From assembly GCF_003254395.2 (NCBI RefSeq), contig NC_037653.1, positions 2,542,001 through 2,606,000 of the forward strand: DNA of 64,000 bases, written 5' to 3'. The notes beneath the pieces were generated by a model. That model was not told where the DNA came from and searched no databases. It was given only the letters and a program-made list of their open reading frames with translations. This document shows, piece by piece, positions 50,914-64,000 of this stretch. The stretch comes from Apis mellifera (Eukaryota; Arthropoda; Insecta; Hymenoptera; Apidae). Each line of letters opens with the position of its first letter. Position 1 is the stretch's first letter. A program made the translations under genes and the position numbers.

Positions 50914-53900
50914 GATTGTACGATTTTTAATTAATTAATTTTTCCCATTTTCATCTTCTTTTATATCTTCTAAGATTGTTTTCTGATGTATTTTTTGACT
51001 TGCAACATTTTTTCTAATATTAAAATAACTTGGAAATTTCTTTTTCTTTCTTTTTTTTTTTTTATATTTTTTTCAAAATAGATTCGAAGTGTTCGAGATC
51101 GGATTGGTTTATAAAAGATAAGTTTATGAAAATAACCAATATATCGATTATCTACAAAAACAATCGAAAAAATTATGATATTATAACTGATTATTCGATA
51201 TTCCAATAGATTCCGTAATTCCAATAGATTTCATTAATATATAGTAGTCAGAATTGTAACAATCTTATAAGAATTACTATGAAAATTATTTTGGTACATA
51301 TTACAGAAAAATACGGATTCTTGAAATCTTCGTATTAAATCGGGAAAAGTCGGGAGAGATCGGATATATTCGTGAGAGTATCTACACGTATGGATTTCTA
51401 AAAGTACAATGCATAAGTCGATATAGATGTGTCGATACAGATGTATCTGAAATTAATCGATTTCATGTAAATATGCAAAGTTTACTAGAAATATTTAATC
51501 ATATGTACAAGATGTTACAAAAATCAAGTGAAAAAGTTCAAGTAATGAAGTGATTTCAAGCAATATTTTTTATCAAAATCTAATTTATTGCATAAAATAA
51601 AGTGTCAAAGGATCGCTCAAAAGAACATCTATAATTATAAGACTATACAATTGTTTGTATTATAAGTCTTGATTTAATTAATAATGGTTGACTCTAATTA
51701 TTTTGCAGCTGTCTATCAATTCTTGAATTCTATCCGACTTTCAATATTCTTATATTTCTAATAAAACAATAATATTTACAGTAAATTCTAATTAGACTTT
51801 TCATCAAGTAAGGTTAGTTAGGTTATCCTTAAAAAAATCTCTTCTTAATTCAATTGGGAGGATCATTGTTTCCTGATGGAGCACGATAACAACTAATAAT
51901 ATCGCGATCACTGTCTCGCGAAAATTAAAGGAAAATTCCTCTAATTTAGCTGATTAGTGTACAAAGATATCAAAGTTCTGATAATTCTGATTCTGATTTA
52001 TAATATTTATATGTTTATTATAGATTTTCTAGATTTCGAATTAGAATAAATGTTGAATTAGTTAAATATAATTATTATCATAATATTTAGTATCAATAAA
52101 TTAATTGGTTATAATAAAACAATAATTCTGTTAAAATATTTCAAAAAAATACTATTTAAAAGTTTTATTAAAATAGAAAAATAATTCTTATGACAAATCA
52201 ATATCTGTTAAAATCTATTTTAATATTGACAAAATTTATATTGATGTATATGATATTATGTAAAAATATTATATTAACATATGAATAACCATAAATAATC
52301 ATCAATTATTAAAATAAATTATTAAAAATGTTTATTAAAATATTGAAATTTTATGCAAATTTTATGTATTGCAAAAGTTCAATAGGAAATGACTTCAAAA
52401 GGAAATGACTTCTCGCTTTGATCTACATTAAAGGTCGCCACAACCGTCACGAAGTTCAGTGGAAATATACAATCGATATCATAAAGTATGATTTTTTTAT
52501 TAATGGTATAATTTGAATCATTTTTGTCATATCTTTAATAATTTATATTATATATCATAAATTATATATATATATAAAAAAATTATTGATTATATAAATT
52601 ATATATGATAATTTCTTTCACACAATGATAATATCTTTCATAGAATTTATAATTCCATATTTGTGTCGATAATTACATTATTTAATTTCAATTCTTATCA
52701 CTATTAGCGTTGTAATCTTATTCCGTGCAAAATCAAACATGACATTAAATTCGACATTACATTCGAGATAAAAAATATATTGCATAATATATTTTAGAAA
52801 TTATATAATTTATTTATCATTTTTGTGATGATAATTCAATATATTATGCTTTTAATTTTTTAGCATGTATCTTTAGCGATATATATACATATATATATTT
52901 TAACAACTTCAATAGATAATTCAGATCTCTTACTTACCTAATGAAGGATACTGTATCAAAAACTTCAAAACACGAAAGCGAGATGAATTCGAATTTTTTA
53001 TCTTCTACATTTTTCTTAAAAGTAAACGTAAAACTAACAAATTTATAAAGTTCGTAATAAAGAAGAGAAGTTTAATTTAAATTAATTATTATGGCATTGA
53101 TATATATATATATATATAAAGATTATGGCAACCAATTCGATAATAACAAAACTAAAAAATTAGCCAACAATATTTGATCGATTTCATTATCATTTGAATA
53201 TATTATAAATTTAAAAACTGTTCCATGCATTCCATCATAGAGACGATCTACTTGCTAGTTTCGAAAATAAACGAAGTAACCAATAGTACTAATTTTCATT
53301 AGTGAAAGTGACAACTTGGTGAAAGTTAGTGAGCCATGCCACATAAAGGAGACACCGAATAAACTGCATTATAACCTCACAAATATATGTGCTATACATG
53401 CTAATAAATTACGACAGATATATCATACTTTTACTGTCAATTGCGTTCAATTAGAATAACTATTTGAAATGGTATGTATAAGAATTTATAAAATTTATAA
53501 AATTAATAAAATATAAAGAATGGAATGTAATACCAATCGGGTCAAACAATGCAAAAATTTTATTAGAATATTCATATTATTCACTAAGAGACATTTTTAA
53601 ATACAATTCGTTTTTATTATTCTAATATATTGTAATATATTTTAATATATTCTAATAATTGTTATTTAAATTCAATCGACATTAGATCGATATTGAACTC
53701 ACATAATTATTATATTATGTGAGTTATTATATTATAATGTGAGAACAAATTTGCAAGTAAAAATAATCATTACGTTCGATCATTTTTTCCTTTTTTTTTC
53801 GTATTTACATATTTAAGATCATTAAGTGTATCCATGTAAACGAAGAGACAAACGCAATAGTACAAGAATATGTATGAATTTGATTTTTTATAAAAAATAC

Positions 53901-56900
53901 CACGAAATGTATGTGTTAATAATTAACGTATACGGCGAAGGCGTAATAAAAAATATAATAACAAAATTCCATTAAAAATAAACGACGAAGTAAAATAGAT
54001 TATATCCAGCTTTGTTCGAGTAAACGAAAGTATCAAGATAGCGAATCAAAAAACGTAGTTATGTTTTACGTCATTTTCCAGATTCTGAATTACGCAACGT
54101 GCTAAAATTTTCTCATATGTATATGTACGCAATATTACTTTTTATTACTTTATTTTAAATATTATTTGAATAAATTTATCTTAACAACAATATGAAAAAA
54201 TTTATCTTTAAGATAAATTTATTTTATTAGTTAAATATATTCTAAAGTTAAACAAATAAAATTAATCAAGAATTTCTTATTTGATTTTATTAGAAAAATA
54301 TACAGATATTTTACTTCTTTATATATATATATATATTTTTTTTTATTTGAATTTTTGATTTATATATTTCTTCAATGTAAAACAAAGTCTGTGCTTTTTA
54401 TATATTATGTAAATAATGTAATTGTTATCTTTCTTATCATTATCTCAAATAATTAAACGTTAATTATAAACAAACAAACAAAACAAAATTAATTTTTCAT
54501 AACGAGACTAGAATTTATTCTTAAAAAAAATTTTTTTTTTTTATTTATTTCAAATAAAAAAATATTCAATCCTGCGCGATGTAATGCATAATATAAATCA
54601 TAATATACATAATATATATATATAAAATATAATAATAATACAAATGACGATTAATTTTATTAACTTATCACATAAAGTAGTTTATAATAAGCTTATAATT
54701 TCATAATAAAAATATTGACGTAACGTATCGGTATGCAATTAATTATTTTGCAATTAATACTTCATTCTAATTATATTGTTAATTTTAATGTTAATGAATG
54801 ACGAAATTTTTCAAGGAAGGCATATCAACGGAATGAAATCCGTGAAACGTGGAATATTTAAAAGTTACAAACGTAAAAATGGTATTTACAAGAAAATTTT
54901 CGGATAAAAATTGGTCAAATCAAGTTATATTCAAGTCGTTAAAAATACAATACAAAACATACAAAAAATATCAAAAAATGTTTATTATAGTGCAAAAAGA
55001 AAAAAAAAAAAAAGAAAGAATAAAAACTACAGTAAACATGTGCCTGCGTCAACAAATTATTACAATGTTTAAAATGCGATAATTTTAATAAAATTTGCAA
55101 TTCAACGATATTATAAATTAAATACACAATTAAATCCGTTATTAATTTATACATGTGATTTTCATAAAAAAAAAAACATCGTGATTAAATTATATATACA
55201 AGGAAATACTTGAAATATAAGAGATAGAAAAAACATTTCATCTTTATCTTCATCCTTATCTGCTTCATCCTTCTAGGTATTTGTAATGAATATATTTAAC
55301 ATTTTTTTTATTTAATACAGGAAAAGATATAGATAATAAAATGATTGTTAATAAGATTAATTGGATAATAAGATTGTCTTACTATTTATTATCGTTGATA
55401 TATAGTTGCATACATATATAAATTTTTATAAAATAATTTTTATTGGATGTTGTAAGCTCTGATACAATATGTATTATCGCAAAAAAAGATTATAACGAAT
55501 CAAAGATAAATAAAATCGTATATACCTATGAACAATGTAAGAAAATATTAAAGAGAAGAAATCAAGAAATGATTTGAAGAATGTAATTGGATAATTTTTG
55601 ACATAATATAATATAGAATAATTATTAGAAATTATATATTCAATACAATAGGGACTTTGGATAATTATATTTATTTATATAATCATTATCATGTAAAATT
55701 GTGCCTGTAATGTTTACAAGAATTATAACCTCTTCTCAATTTTATTTTTTAAGGAAGATAAAAATTATCTTAAAACAGAGATTTGATCAAATACTTTTCA
55801 TAAAAGTTTAATAGAAGATAATGTTTCAATAATAATTTTTTTTTTTTATATATATATATATATATATACAAGATACAAATATATTTATGAGACATGCTTG
55901 AAGATCAATATAAATGTAAAAATTGATTATGGTTATAAAAATGTTTTGATGATTGAGGTTATTTTCATCAATATTAATTGACTAGGGATTTTTTATGTAA
56001 ATACATATTTATATTATATTTATGTTTCTATGTTTTATAGAAAATAATATAAATAACTATGTTATATGTGTTATATTTGAATATGTTATCTATGAATAAT
56101 AATAATATAAAAAAAATTAAGATAGGAGAAATCATTTTGAAAAAAAAAAAACAATAAATTTTATTCACCCTTAAATGAAAAAAAAAACGTGTTAATTCAT
56201 TTTCAATTTACTTTATTCAACAAATAAAAAGATTTTTTTTTTTTTACTATGCCAACGTCATTATTGTTTCTAGAAACGAATATTTGTCAAAGAAGCTTTA
56301 AACGATTTCTTGGAAAATTAATTATATTTACTTTATTTCGTAATATATATTTTACAATTCTTACAAATAATTTGACGAGAAAGTTAAAAAAAAATCATAG
56401 TTTTAGTTAGACGAATCATGAATATTATTGAAATTGATTTATCATATTTATGGAAGCTAATAGATGGCGCGACAGACAAAAGTGAATCACGTTCAAAACT
56501 TTGACTTCTTATTACAAAACTATATTTACTACATCTATTACTACTTTTTCAAAAAATTTCAGATATTCTAACATGATGTCTTTACTGAATCAAAGGAATA
56601 AAAAAAGGAAAGAAAATTGATAAAATGAATAATAAACTATGATTTATAAATTCATAATATTAAATATATTTAATTGTAATTCATATTTTTAATCATTAAC
56701 ATAGATTATGATGTTTGAAACATTGATCCAATGAAATTATCAAGATACTCTATATTAATTATTTTAAAATTAAATAATTGCAAATAATTATTCATTTTTG
56801 AAATAAAATTAGATTTTCATGAGAATAATTTTTAATGGTAAAATGATAAATAAATGATATTCAGTTTTTATTAAAAAATTGCAAATTCTTGTCTATTTTA

Positions 56901-57939
56901 ATAATATCTAAGCATCTATGCTATAACAAATATTATAATATGAATAATTAAACTGATATTATTATATTAAGTCAATCACGTTGTTCTAATCCAGCATCAA
57001 TGAATTATTTAATATTATCATTTATTTTCTTTTAATACAAAATTTTTTAAATAACAAAATCTTTGGAAATGCATATACAAAAATTAATATTAATATTAAA
57101 AAATTCATCAATTAAAAATACAATAGAAATTTGTTAATAATTGAAATTAAAAATTTCATGTGCTTCAATCTTTAAAAATCTTTATAAATCACAATTGATT
57201 AATAAATATATATATTAAAAATATATTATATATTAGATAATTAATAGTATAAATTAAAGTAAAAAAGTATATATAAATATATAATTATTTTTCTTTTAAA
57301 ATGAATTTATTTATAGAGCAATCTAATACTTATATACCATACAACAATTTCTGTGAAACAAATGTTGAGATTTGAATCAGAAAAAGTACAATTACAAAAA
57401 TAAGAATGGTTGACAATCTCACATCCACAATCCACAAATAAAATCATATACCATCGGTGAACAATATCCCCATCTTATAAGACTTCTTGCGAATATATAA
57501 GTACAAACACATTACAGACTAGTGCTTTTATATATGCGCAGTACAATTATAATGTATCTACAATCTCTACACCATCTACTGCTGCTGTGAACGATCGATT
57601 TATCTTCCGTTGGCATAAAAATATCCAACTCAAATCAACTAGTTATAAGAAAAATATTCTCCTGGAATATTGATAGTGATGCAATATTTTTCATGTTTAT
57701 AGATTTTAAATTTGCATTTACATCTAAAATCGATAAAATTGCGAAGGATCTCTTTTCGCTTGTTGTGTTTGAAATAACACAACAAAATGACTAATGAAAA
57801 AAGAAAAAAAAAAAAAAAAAAAAAGGAGAAGAGATATTTTATTCAAATCAAATATAAAATGACTGGAAAGATAATACGTAATATCAATTTGATATGCGAA
57901 TAACGCGAATAACATGTATCAAAAATCAGCTTCTTTCGA

Positions 57940-58200
57940 GAAACGAAATAATTTGCAAGCATCTCATGGCGATGTAAGAATCACTTTCGCCGATCGTCGA
58001 GGCTGGGATATCCATGAATTGCATAACTTCTCGTAAGATTGTTACACGGCATTATACTTTCTGCTCTTTTCCCTGCGAGAGTCACTCTCATTCCGGTCCA
58101 TTTGCCCATTCTTTTCTGCCTTGATCGGCCAACACACACACACACACGCACACATCCGTTTACGCAATTTTGCCTTCGTTACGCTTAAAAGCTTCAATAC
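57940..58200. promoter_or_regulatory. GC-richer non-coding island with (AC)n
   Basis: The sequence from TCATGGCGATGTAAGAATC through TTCCGGTCCATTTGCCC to the (AC)n run is much richer in GC than its surroundings. No family is recognised in any frame. It may be a distal regulatory element or a leader exon of the gene to the right. Confidence 0.3.
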
Positions 58201-59821
58201 TTCGCATCGTCAAGCGATATATAGAAATTCTTAAAAAAAAAAAAAAAAAAAAAAAAAATAGTTTTCACATTTCGCAACAATTTTCGTCAGAATAGAAGGT
58301 TAATAATTTTGACCTAAATCTATCGAGAGAAATTAAAATAATTTTGCATAGATTTACAATGTTAGAAATTTAAGATTACTTTAACTTTGTTGATTATTAT
58401 ATTAGTATATTGTATATATATTAATAGAAAATTTTATGATGCTAGTTAAATGCAATGTATTAATATTTATTTTAGCAGTTAATTTTTTTCTTTAAAAAAG
58501 ATTAATGTAAAAAATATAATATTATAAATAATAATGTTAAAAGATGTTAATAGTAGATATTAAAACATAAATCATGAGAAAAAAATATGAACAATATACT
58601 TAAGTTTAAGTCGTTTTTTAATATTATTATGATGCAAGATTTTACTTAATTATCTAATATTTGATAATTTCACGTTTTTATAAAAAAAAAAAGGTTGAGC
58701 CAATAAGCTATGGAATATTAACAATATAATAATATTTGAAATATATACATATGATAATATTTAATATTTAATATTCCTTTTAGAACATAGTTCAAAAATG
58801 AATTGAAAATTTTTCACACATATTTCACAACATATATGACATTAGAAAATAGGATAATTAAGATAAAAGAAATTACTAATAAAATATGAATTAACACGCA
58901 ATATAATATATGAATACATTAATATAATATATTATATGCATTAATTTTATGCTATGTTGGTGTCTAATGCCTAATAATAATAAAATAAAATTAATTTTAC
59001 TTTTGAAAGTTATAAATATTTTGTCATTCAATACAAAAATATTGAAATTTATGATGTACTTAAACAATTATTAAAATATTGTAATTATAAAAAAATATTT
59101 ATAATAAATCAAAAAAAATATTATATTCGGTTTTTTGAAAATAATTTATAAAAAATGTAAAAAAAAACGAAAACTTTATAATTGAGAAAATATATTTGCA
59201 TATTCACATAGACACTTTGCATAGACATAGTAATAGCGTCGTTATCTAAAAAAAATTTTACCAAATTATATTAATTTTATAAAAATCAATAAAGTTAAAA
59301 AATTGTAATTTTTAGCAGCGAAAGCAAATTTAATATATTTATATTCGATAGCAAAAAATTTATGTGAAGAAAACAAAATGCATTATAAATAATATATTAA
59401 TATTATATATTTCGTGACTTTGAATTAATTCTAAAAAAACAAGACAAAAATTATATAAAATTATTTGTCGAATCTTATTTATTAAGTATATTATAAATAA
59501 TTGAAATTTGCATTAAATAAAACGGAAATAAAATGAGACATCTCTATCTTTATCTCTATTATTTAACATAATTTAACATAAAATTAAATTAAATTATTTA
59601 AAACTTAATAAATATTCAATCTCTTTTTGCATTCTAGAATGAATAGACATGAAATAATCATAAAAAATAATATATATACAGCTTTATATATGTGAAATTT
59701 ATATATATAACATATATAAAATATTATAATAAATATATTTATATATAATATATATGAAATTATATATTATTGTTACAAAAACGCAAGTATTCGGTCATTT
59801 GATCGATCGTATGCAAATTTC

Positions 59822-59914
59822 GTATTTTCTTGATTGTTGATAAAATTATAACTAATTTTTTATAGTAATATTTTTGTCTTCTAACTATAATTTTATCAAC
59901 AATATAAGAAAATA
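59822..59914. repeat. Imperfect hairpin of pre-miRNA-like size
   Basis: ATTGTTGATAAAATTATA at 59833-59850 pairs perfectly with 59886-59903. Pairing continues outward (TATTTTCTT) after a small bulge. The loop is 35 bases. It lies in gene-poor DNA. No known mature miRNA sequence was recognised. Confidence 0.5.
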
Positions 59915-60579
59915 TATTTTATATTTTATGTAATTTATTTTAATAATGCTCTTAACAATTATAGTTAAGAGGTTAACGGAATATGTAACATTACAATATA
60001 CATATATTTCAATAAAATACCTGTAAATTCTTCAATTACAACAAACAATCTAAATTCTTCAATTATATTCATAAATGAGAAAAATTAGAATGTTGTATAA
60101 ACAGATAATTTAATATTTAATATTACGTAGAATTTCTAATGGACGTGACAAGCATCGAGTTTAACGACTAACCTACTAAATTCTACAGTTTCCCGCGTAA
60201 ATAAGTCTGATTCGTTCTGTTCTCCCATTGGTGCTTCGTCTATCTCAAATTTAAATTTACTTGTTAAATATTTAATATTTACTAAATATTAAGATTATAT
60301 TAATATATAAATTATTTGTAATTAAATTCTGTATTTAATATTTAATAACATTATAAAGATTTGAACTATTTCGTTTCGAAAATATTAAAAGATATTCTAT
60401 AAAGAAATATATAATTTTGTCTATTAAATAAACAAAATTAAATAATGAATGAATTTAAATATTTAAATGTTAAAATTTAAATAAGATAAAATTATATAAA
60501 CATTATTTATATAATTGCAATTTGTTTCTTAATATTGAAAAATATGTTGAAGAAAATATATGCTGCTAGAAAAAGTTGA

Positions 60580-61112
60580 AATGAAAAAGATCCGCAATTT
60601 GAGAGCCATTTGCAAATGTTTACAGTAATGCCCGCAAGATGGCAAGTTGGCGGCAGTGGTTTTCGTCGTCGGCACGGCGGCCCTCGTTTCCATCGTTTTC
60701 GTCGCGTCGTCCTCGTTGTCGTTCTCGTTGTCATCCTCGTCTTTGCCGCGATCGTTTTTTCCTTTTGTCGTTTCAAAAAGACTCTACGTTTATTCTGTTT
60801 GGTTCGACGGTACACTGGCAGAAAACGAGTCATATGGATATTTGTCAGGGGCGAGGTAGGAAATCCGTATGCGAGCACACAGAAGAGTGACAGGTTACGA
60901 ATTCGTCGAAAGTGGGAGGGAAATACAGAAGGAAGAAAAAAAGAAAGGGCGGAAAGGAAGAAAGGAAAAAAGGAGGGAGAAATATTGGTAGGATGAAGCA
61001 TCGTGGACGAGGGTAGGGCAACAGAAACCAATAGTGAGGTGAATAGGTGGCAGATAGCGTAAACGGAAAACGGCCAGCAGTTAGAGTATACAAAAAGGAA
61101 CGGGGTACCGTC
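60580..61112 (+). promoter_or_regulatory. GC-richer upstream promoter region of a gene to the right
   Basis: GC rises sharply here, giving long overlapping open frames on both strands that look like by-products of composition. It includes a run of GTC/CGT triplets at about 60660-60750 and a purine-rich tract at about 60900-61000. TATACAAA at 61087 and TCAGTC at 61111-61116 end it. Confidence 0.5.
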
Positions 61113-61116
61113 AGTC
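61087..61116 (+). promoter_or_regulatory. Core promoter: TATACAAA and TCAGTC initiator
   Basis: TATACAAA begins at 61087 and the initiator A is at 61113, 26 bases on. TCAGTC matches the arthropod consensus TCAGTY. It predicts a plus-strand transcript starting at 61113. Confidence 0.5.
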
Positions 61117-61689
61117 AAGTGCGACCGCGTGCACAAGACAGTATTGTGCAGATATAACGCTGTTATCCCTCCTCTTTTTCTTTGATCTTTGCTCCTTTAT
61201 TTTCCTTCTTCTGCCCCTTTCCCATCCTACTTCTCTTTTTCTTTTCCTTTAATTTTTCCATCTGTGATACGCGCTCGCGACGGAGAGGAGGAACACGACA
61301 CGTCGATGAATGAAACTGACGACGAACAGTTATCATTCTTATTCGCGTTTGCTTGCTTCTAACAGCAAGAAGCAAGCTAAGCTCTCGTTCGTTCTTACCA
61401 ACGAAACGACATCGGATAGAGATTTAAGAAAGAAGGAATATCAATCATCTATACTCAAGAAAATCTTCACGAGGATATTATACGAAAAAAATCGCGTTCA
61501 TTCTTCGCTATCGTGAATTATCAACGTGCTTATTTTATGTATCATCGATCAGGTGACAAGAAGAAAACGAGACGGTATCAGAATTTGAGGAATCGGTGAA
61601 GCCGGTAATCACGGTGCTACGAAACGTTAGGAAGATAAAGAGAAAGATAACCAAAAGAAAAAAGGGGAAAAAACAACAACGAAAAACAG
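61113..61689 (+). other. Predicted 5' leader exon of a gene lying to the right
   Basis: It runs from the predicted start at 61113 to a strong donor ACAG|GTAAAT at 61689/61690. It contains a long pyrimidine-rich tract (about 61163-61262), a perfect 10-bp stem-loop at 61351-61377, and two overlapping short open frames starting at 61306 (18 codons) and 61310 (68 codons, to 61516). No protein family is recognised, so these are treated as upstream ORFs. Confidence 0.4.
61351..61377 (+). promoter_or_regulatory. Stem-loop in the predicted leader
   Basis: GCTTGCTTCT (61351-61360) pairs with AGAAGCAAGC (61368-61377) across a 7-base loop. It lies within the second upstream ORF. Confidence 0.6.
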
Positions 61690-63900
61690 GTAAATGTAAT
61701 TATTTGACACACCGTACTTTGTTCTAAATAAATTTATGTTCTATACGTTTGAGGCGTGCCGGTACGGATTTTAAGGTTAGGACGGTCTGTAATCGATTCC
61801 GTACTTCCTATAATACGAAATGACCGTCAACTGACAAATATGATTTTTATCGAAAATTCTAGTTCGTTCAACTAATGAAAAATGATTATTACCGTCTAAA
61901 AAACTTTGGATATTAAATTAATTACTATGCTTTCACGATCTTGTTATATTTCCCGGTAAAATGTTCAAAATATGAAATCGTCCTTTCCAATGTTCGATCA
62001 TAGTCTAACCTCCAATAACTTTTATAAACGAACGTCATGTTGATTTCATTTTTTACGAAACAATTGATTCTTTGACAACATTCGATATCTTTTCGATATC
62101 GAATTTATTTTTTAATAATCTCTTAAAAAATATAATCTCTGATACTTATAAATCGAACATAACGTTAATTTGTTACTCTATTCATGAATATTGAGAAAAA
62201 TATAAATGTTTTTTCAAATTTATGATATCTTCTGTACTGAATATTTTTATACGTGAGATTCTACATTATATATTCTTTTCTTTCAATTAAAATCAAAATA
62301 GGGAATAGAATTATAAAATTTCATTGTAAATAATTCTCAAGAAGCAATAGTTAAAATATATATATATACAATTCTCTATGATTTGACAGCTAGCTCGGCT
62401 TAACTCGACTCTCTTCGAATGCCGTTACATCCGGTTCACGCACTCTTATACGAGAAATTAATAATTCTTTCGCATACGGCCGACAAACGTGTTATACCGG
62501 GGACATTACGTTCATTTCCGGTACAATTGATTCTCGTTAGTCGTGGATAAACTTCTATTCGAATGCTTTCTCTCTTATTTTATAAGAGTCGCATGCGTTT
62601 AATTCTCTAAATAATCGTACATAATATGAAAATTAACGACACTGTCAGGTGATGTATGCGACGTATTCATACCACGGCAGACTAAGCTGAATAAAATCGT
62701 ATTCGTTCTCTTTCCAATTTCGTTTCTCTTATGACGTCTGTCTATCGCGTTATTATTTACGAATGCAAAACTCGCCCAGCGAAATGTTTCGACATAGCTT
62801 CGACCTCGATCGAGTCATGATTCAGACACAAAATAGCATCGAACAAATAGAGAGAAAATTCAAGAAATTCCTGTATTGAATCATAATACATAAGAACATA
62901 ATCTTATAGTTATAGATAACATCCGTTTTCAAGTATCAATGAGGCGTAACCTATAAAACCAGTCTATCAAAGTAACAGTTTAACACGGTATAAATAAAAA
63001 TTTCGAAAACTTCTTCCCCTTTTTTTTTCTCTCTCTTTAGTTTAGTTATTTCTTATTTGAAAGACACGTTGCTTTTAATATATTATTTAAAATATATAAT
63101 TTTTAATTTTTAATTTATCGCTAGTGTATCGATTAATTTGGAATTACCGATGATCGATAAAAAGTGACCAAATTCCAAATTAAATAAAAACCGTTTTAAA
63201 ATATTCCAGAGAATATCTTTAAACGCATTCAACTAAATACGTAATCGAAATATTGCCCATTCCCGTCGAATTTCGGTCATGAAAAAGAAAAATAAGAATA
63301 TAATAGCCGATGGTAAAATTGTTTCTATATATGTATATATATATATATACACCAGACGATCACAACAGATTTGAAAGAATCAATAAAGACGCGTGAAATG
63401 CCATTTGGCATTCAGTTTATATGATACACATATATATATATATATATATATACATATATCGTTGCCTCGCATATCGTTTATCGATCGTGATTTTTTAACT
63501 CTTTAACGGAAAGCTTGAATCGTTTACGTCCGCTATACATTTTTTTTTATATTTTTAAAAAATTATCCGATATTAATTTTTCGCGTTTCCATTATTAACT
63601 GTACTTGAAGCATCTTCGATTCGACAAGGCGGCTAAACAGGTCGCTAAATACCTGTAGAGGAATCCCGGTCGAAAGTAACCGCTTAAGCAACAACCGTCG
63701 GACAGAATTACTTTCTCCGTCCTCGACGGATGGCAGTACGTAATGGTTGTGCGTCATTGTCAAATTGGATAATTTCACGCGATCAGCTTCATTCTTTCGC
63801 GTCACCATAAAACTTCTCCACTGTTGTGATGCGTATATATATAAACTAAATTTTTCTCTCGGTATCTCGGAAGGAACCGCATCCTCGTTGACCGACCTAC
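61690..63900 (+). other. Putative first intron and regulatory DNA of the right-hand gene
   Basis: No coding exon was recognised. GC is higher than elsewhere, especially at about 62380-62840 and 63560-63800, as in conserved promoter-proximal DNA. It holds AT microsatellites at about 63332-63350 and 63430-63455. A minus-strand open frame at 63563-63808 has no recognisable motif. Confidence 0.4.
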
Positions 63901-63902
63901 TT

Positions 63903-63933
63903 TATATATCTCGAAGACAACACGAAGTCAGTC
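63903..63933 (+). promoter_or_regulatory. Second core promoter: TATATAT and TCAGTC initiator
   Basis: TATATATC begins at 63903. TCAGTC at 63928-63933 places the initiator A at 63930, 27 bases downstream, followed by a GCGCGCGCGGGG stretch. It predicts another plus-strand start 2.8 kb downstream of the first, either an alternative promoter of the same gene or that of a second gene. The transcript continues beyond the window. Confidence 0.5.
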
Positions 63934-64000
63934 GCGCGCGCGGGGAAGAGAAAGAAAGTGGCATCTTAGGGGCGAAAAACCGATGCTTGGGAAGATTGTC

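Larger units (their letters stand above)
50914..60500. other. Gene-poor AT-rich region right of elongase B
   Basis: No coding gene was recognised in these 9.6 kb. It contains AT microsatellites, poly-A runs at about 57806-57824 and 58231-58258, a short (AC)n run at about 58132-58150, small hairpins at 53698-53723 and 59822-59914, and GC-richer patches at about 52400-52480, 53270-53390, 57430-57610 and 57940-58200. Open frames at 50970-51224 and 57724-57915 (minus) are low in complexity. Confidence 0.6.

Noticed and set aside
60610..60996. Overlapping plus-strand open frames of up to 128 codons in all frames
   Set aside because: All frames are open at once because stops are rare in this GC-rich triplet-biased DNA. 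No family motif is seen, and they lie upstream of the predicted start site. One frame has a hydrophobic start but no ATG.
60507..61136. 209-codon minus-strand open frame
   Set aside because: It is antisense to the predicted promoter and start site. The product is low in complexity (runs of F, P, S, then R/T) and the openness follows from high GC and purine/pyrimidine bias.

Overview
The window looks like nuclear DNA of a hymenopteran insect, most likely a bee close to Apis. The sequence is extremely AT-rich, with short GC-richer islands at exons and promoters. Protein genes are split by GT-AG introns, introns run to several kilobases, microsatellites are abundant, and the core promoters I can see pair a TATA box with an arthropod TCAGTY initiator. 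The species assignment is inference. No bacterial, viral or organellar gene was seen.

Layout. (1) 2161-14951, plus strand: a four-exon very-long-chain fatty-acid elongase (ELOVL family, 299 aa, here 'elongase A'). Its large introns hold a short inverted-repeat element with a 13-bp direct repeat at each end. (2) 17079-18035, minus strand: the complex I subunit NDUFB7 in three exons, the first intron being of the GC-AG class. (3) 18634-19657, minus strand: the U2 snRNP protein A' (SNRPA1 / U2A) in four exons, with an in-frame candidate alternative last exon at 18417-18550. A foldback repeat lies just upstream. (4) About 20.2-37.4 kb: a gene-poor, AT-rich stretch with microsatellites, local duplications and a few GC-richer islands. 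(5) 37569-50913, plus strand: a second elongase ('elongase B', 320 aa). It has a convincing TATA + TCAGTT promoter, an ATG-free leader exon, an 8.1-kb first intron, and a near-perfect 77-bp-arm hairpin in its last intron. (6) About 51-60.5 kb: another gene-poor stretch. (7) 60.5-64 kb: a GC-richer promoter region with two TATA + TCAGTC start sites on the plus strand. These probably drive a gene whose coding part lies to the right of the window.

The two elongases are diverged paralogues on the same strand, about 22 kb apart from the stop of A to the promoter of B. Two unrelated housekeeping genes on the opposite strand sit between them. Elongases catalyse the condensation step of fatty-acid elongation in the ER, and in insects they supply long-chain lipids and cuticular hydrocarbon precursors. 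NDUFB7 acts in mitochondrial respiration and SNRPA1 in splicing, so neither shares a pathway with the elongases.

I did not find a new multi-gene system. The observations most worth checking are the intronic hairpin at 48044-48224, the foldback family next to SNRPA1, the TIR element at 6348-6643, the possible alternative SNRPA1 C-terminus, and the tandem promoters with a structured, uORF-bearing leader at the right end.
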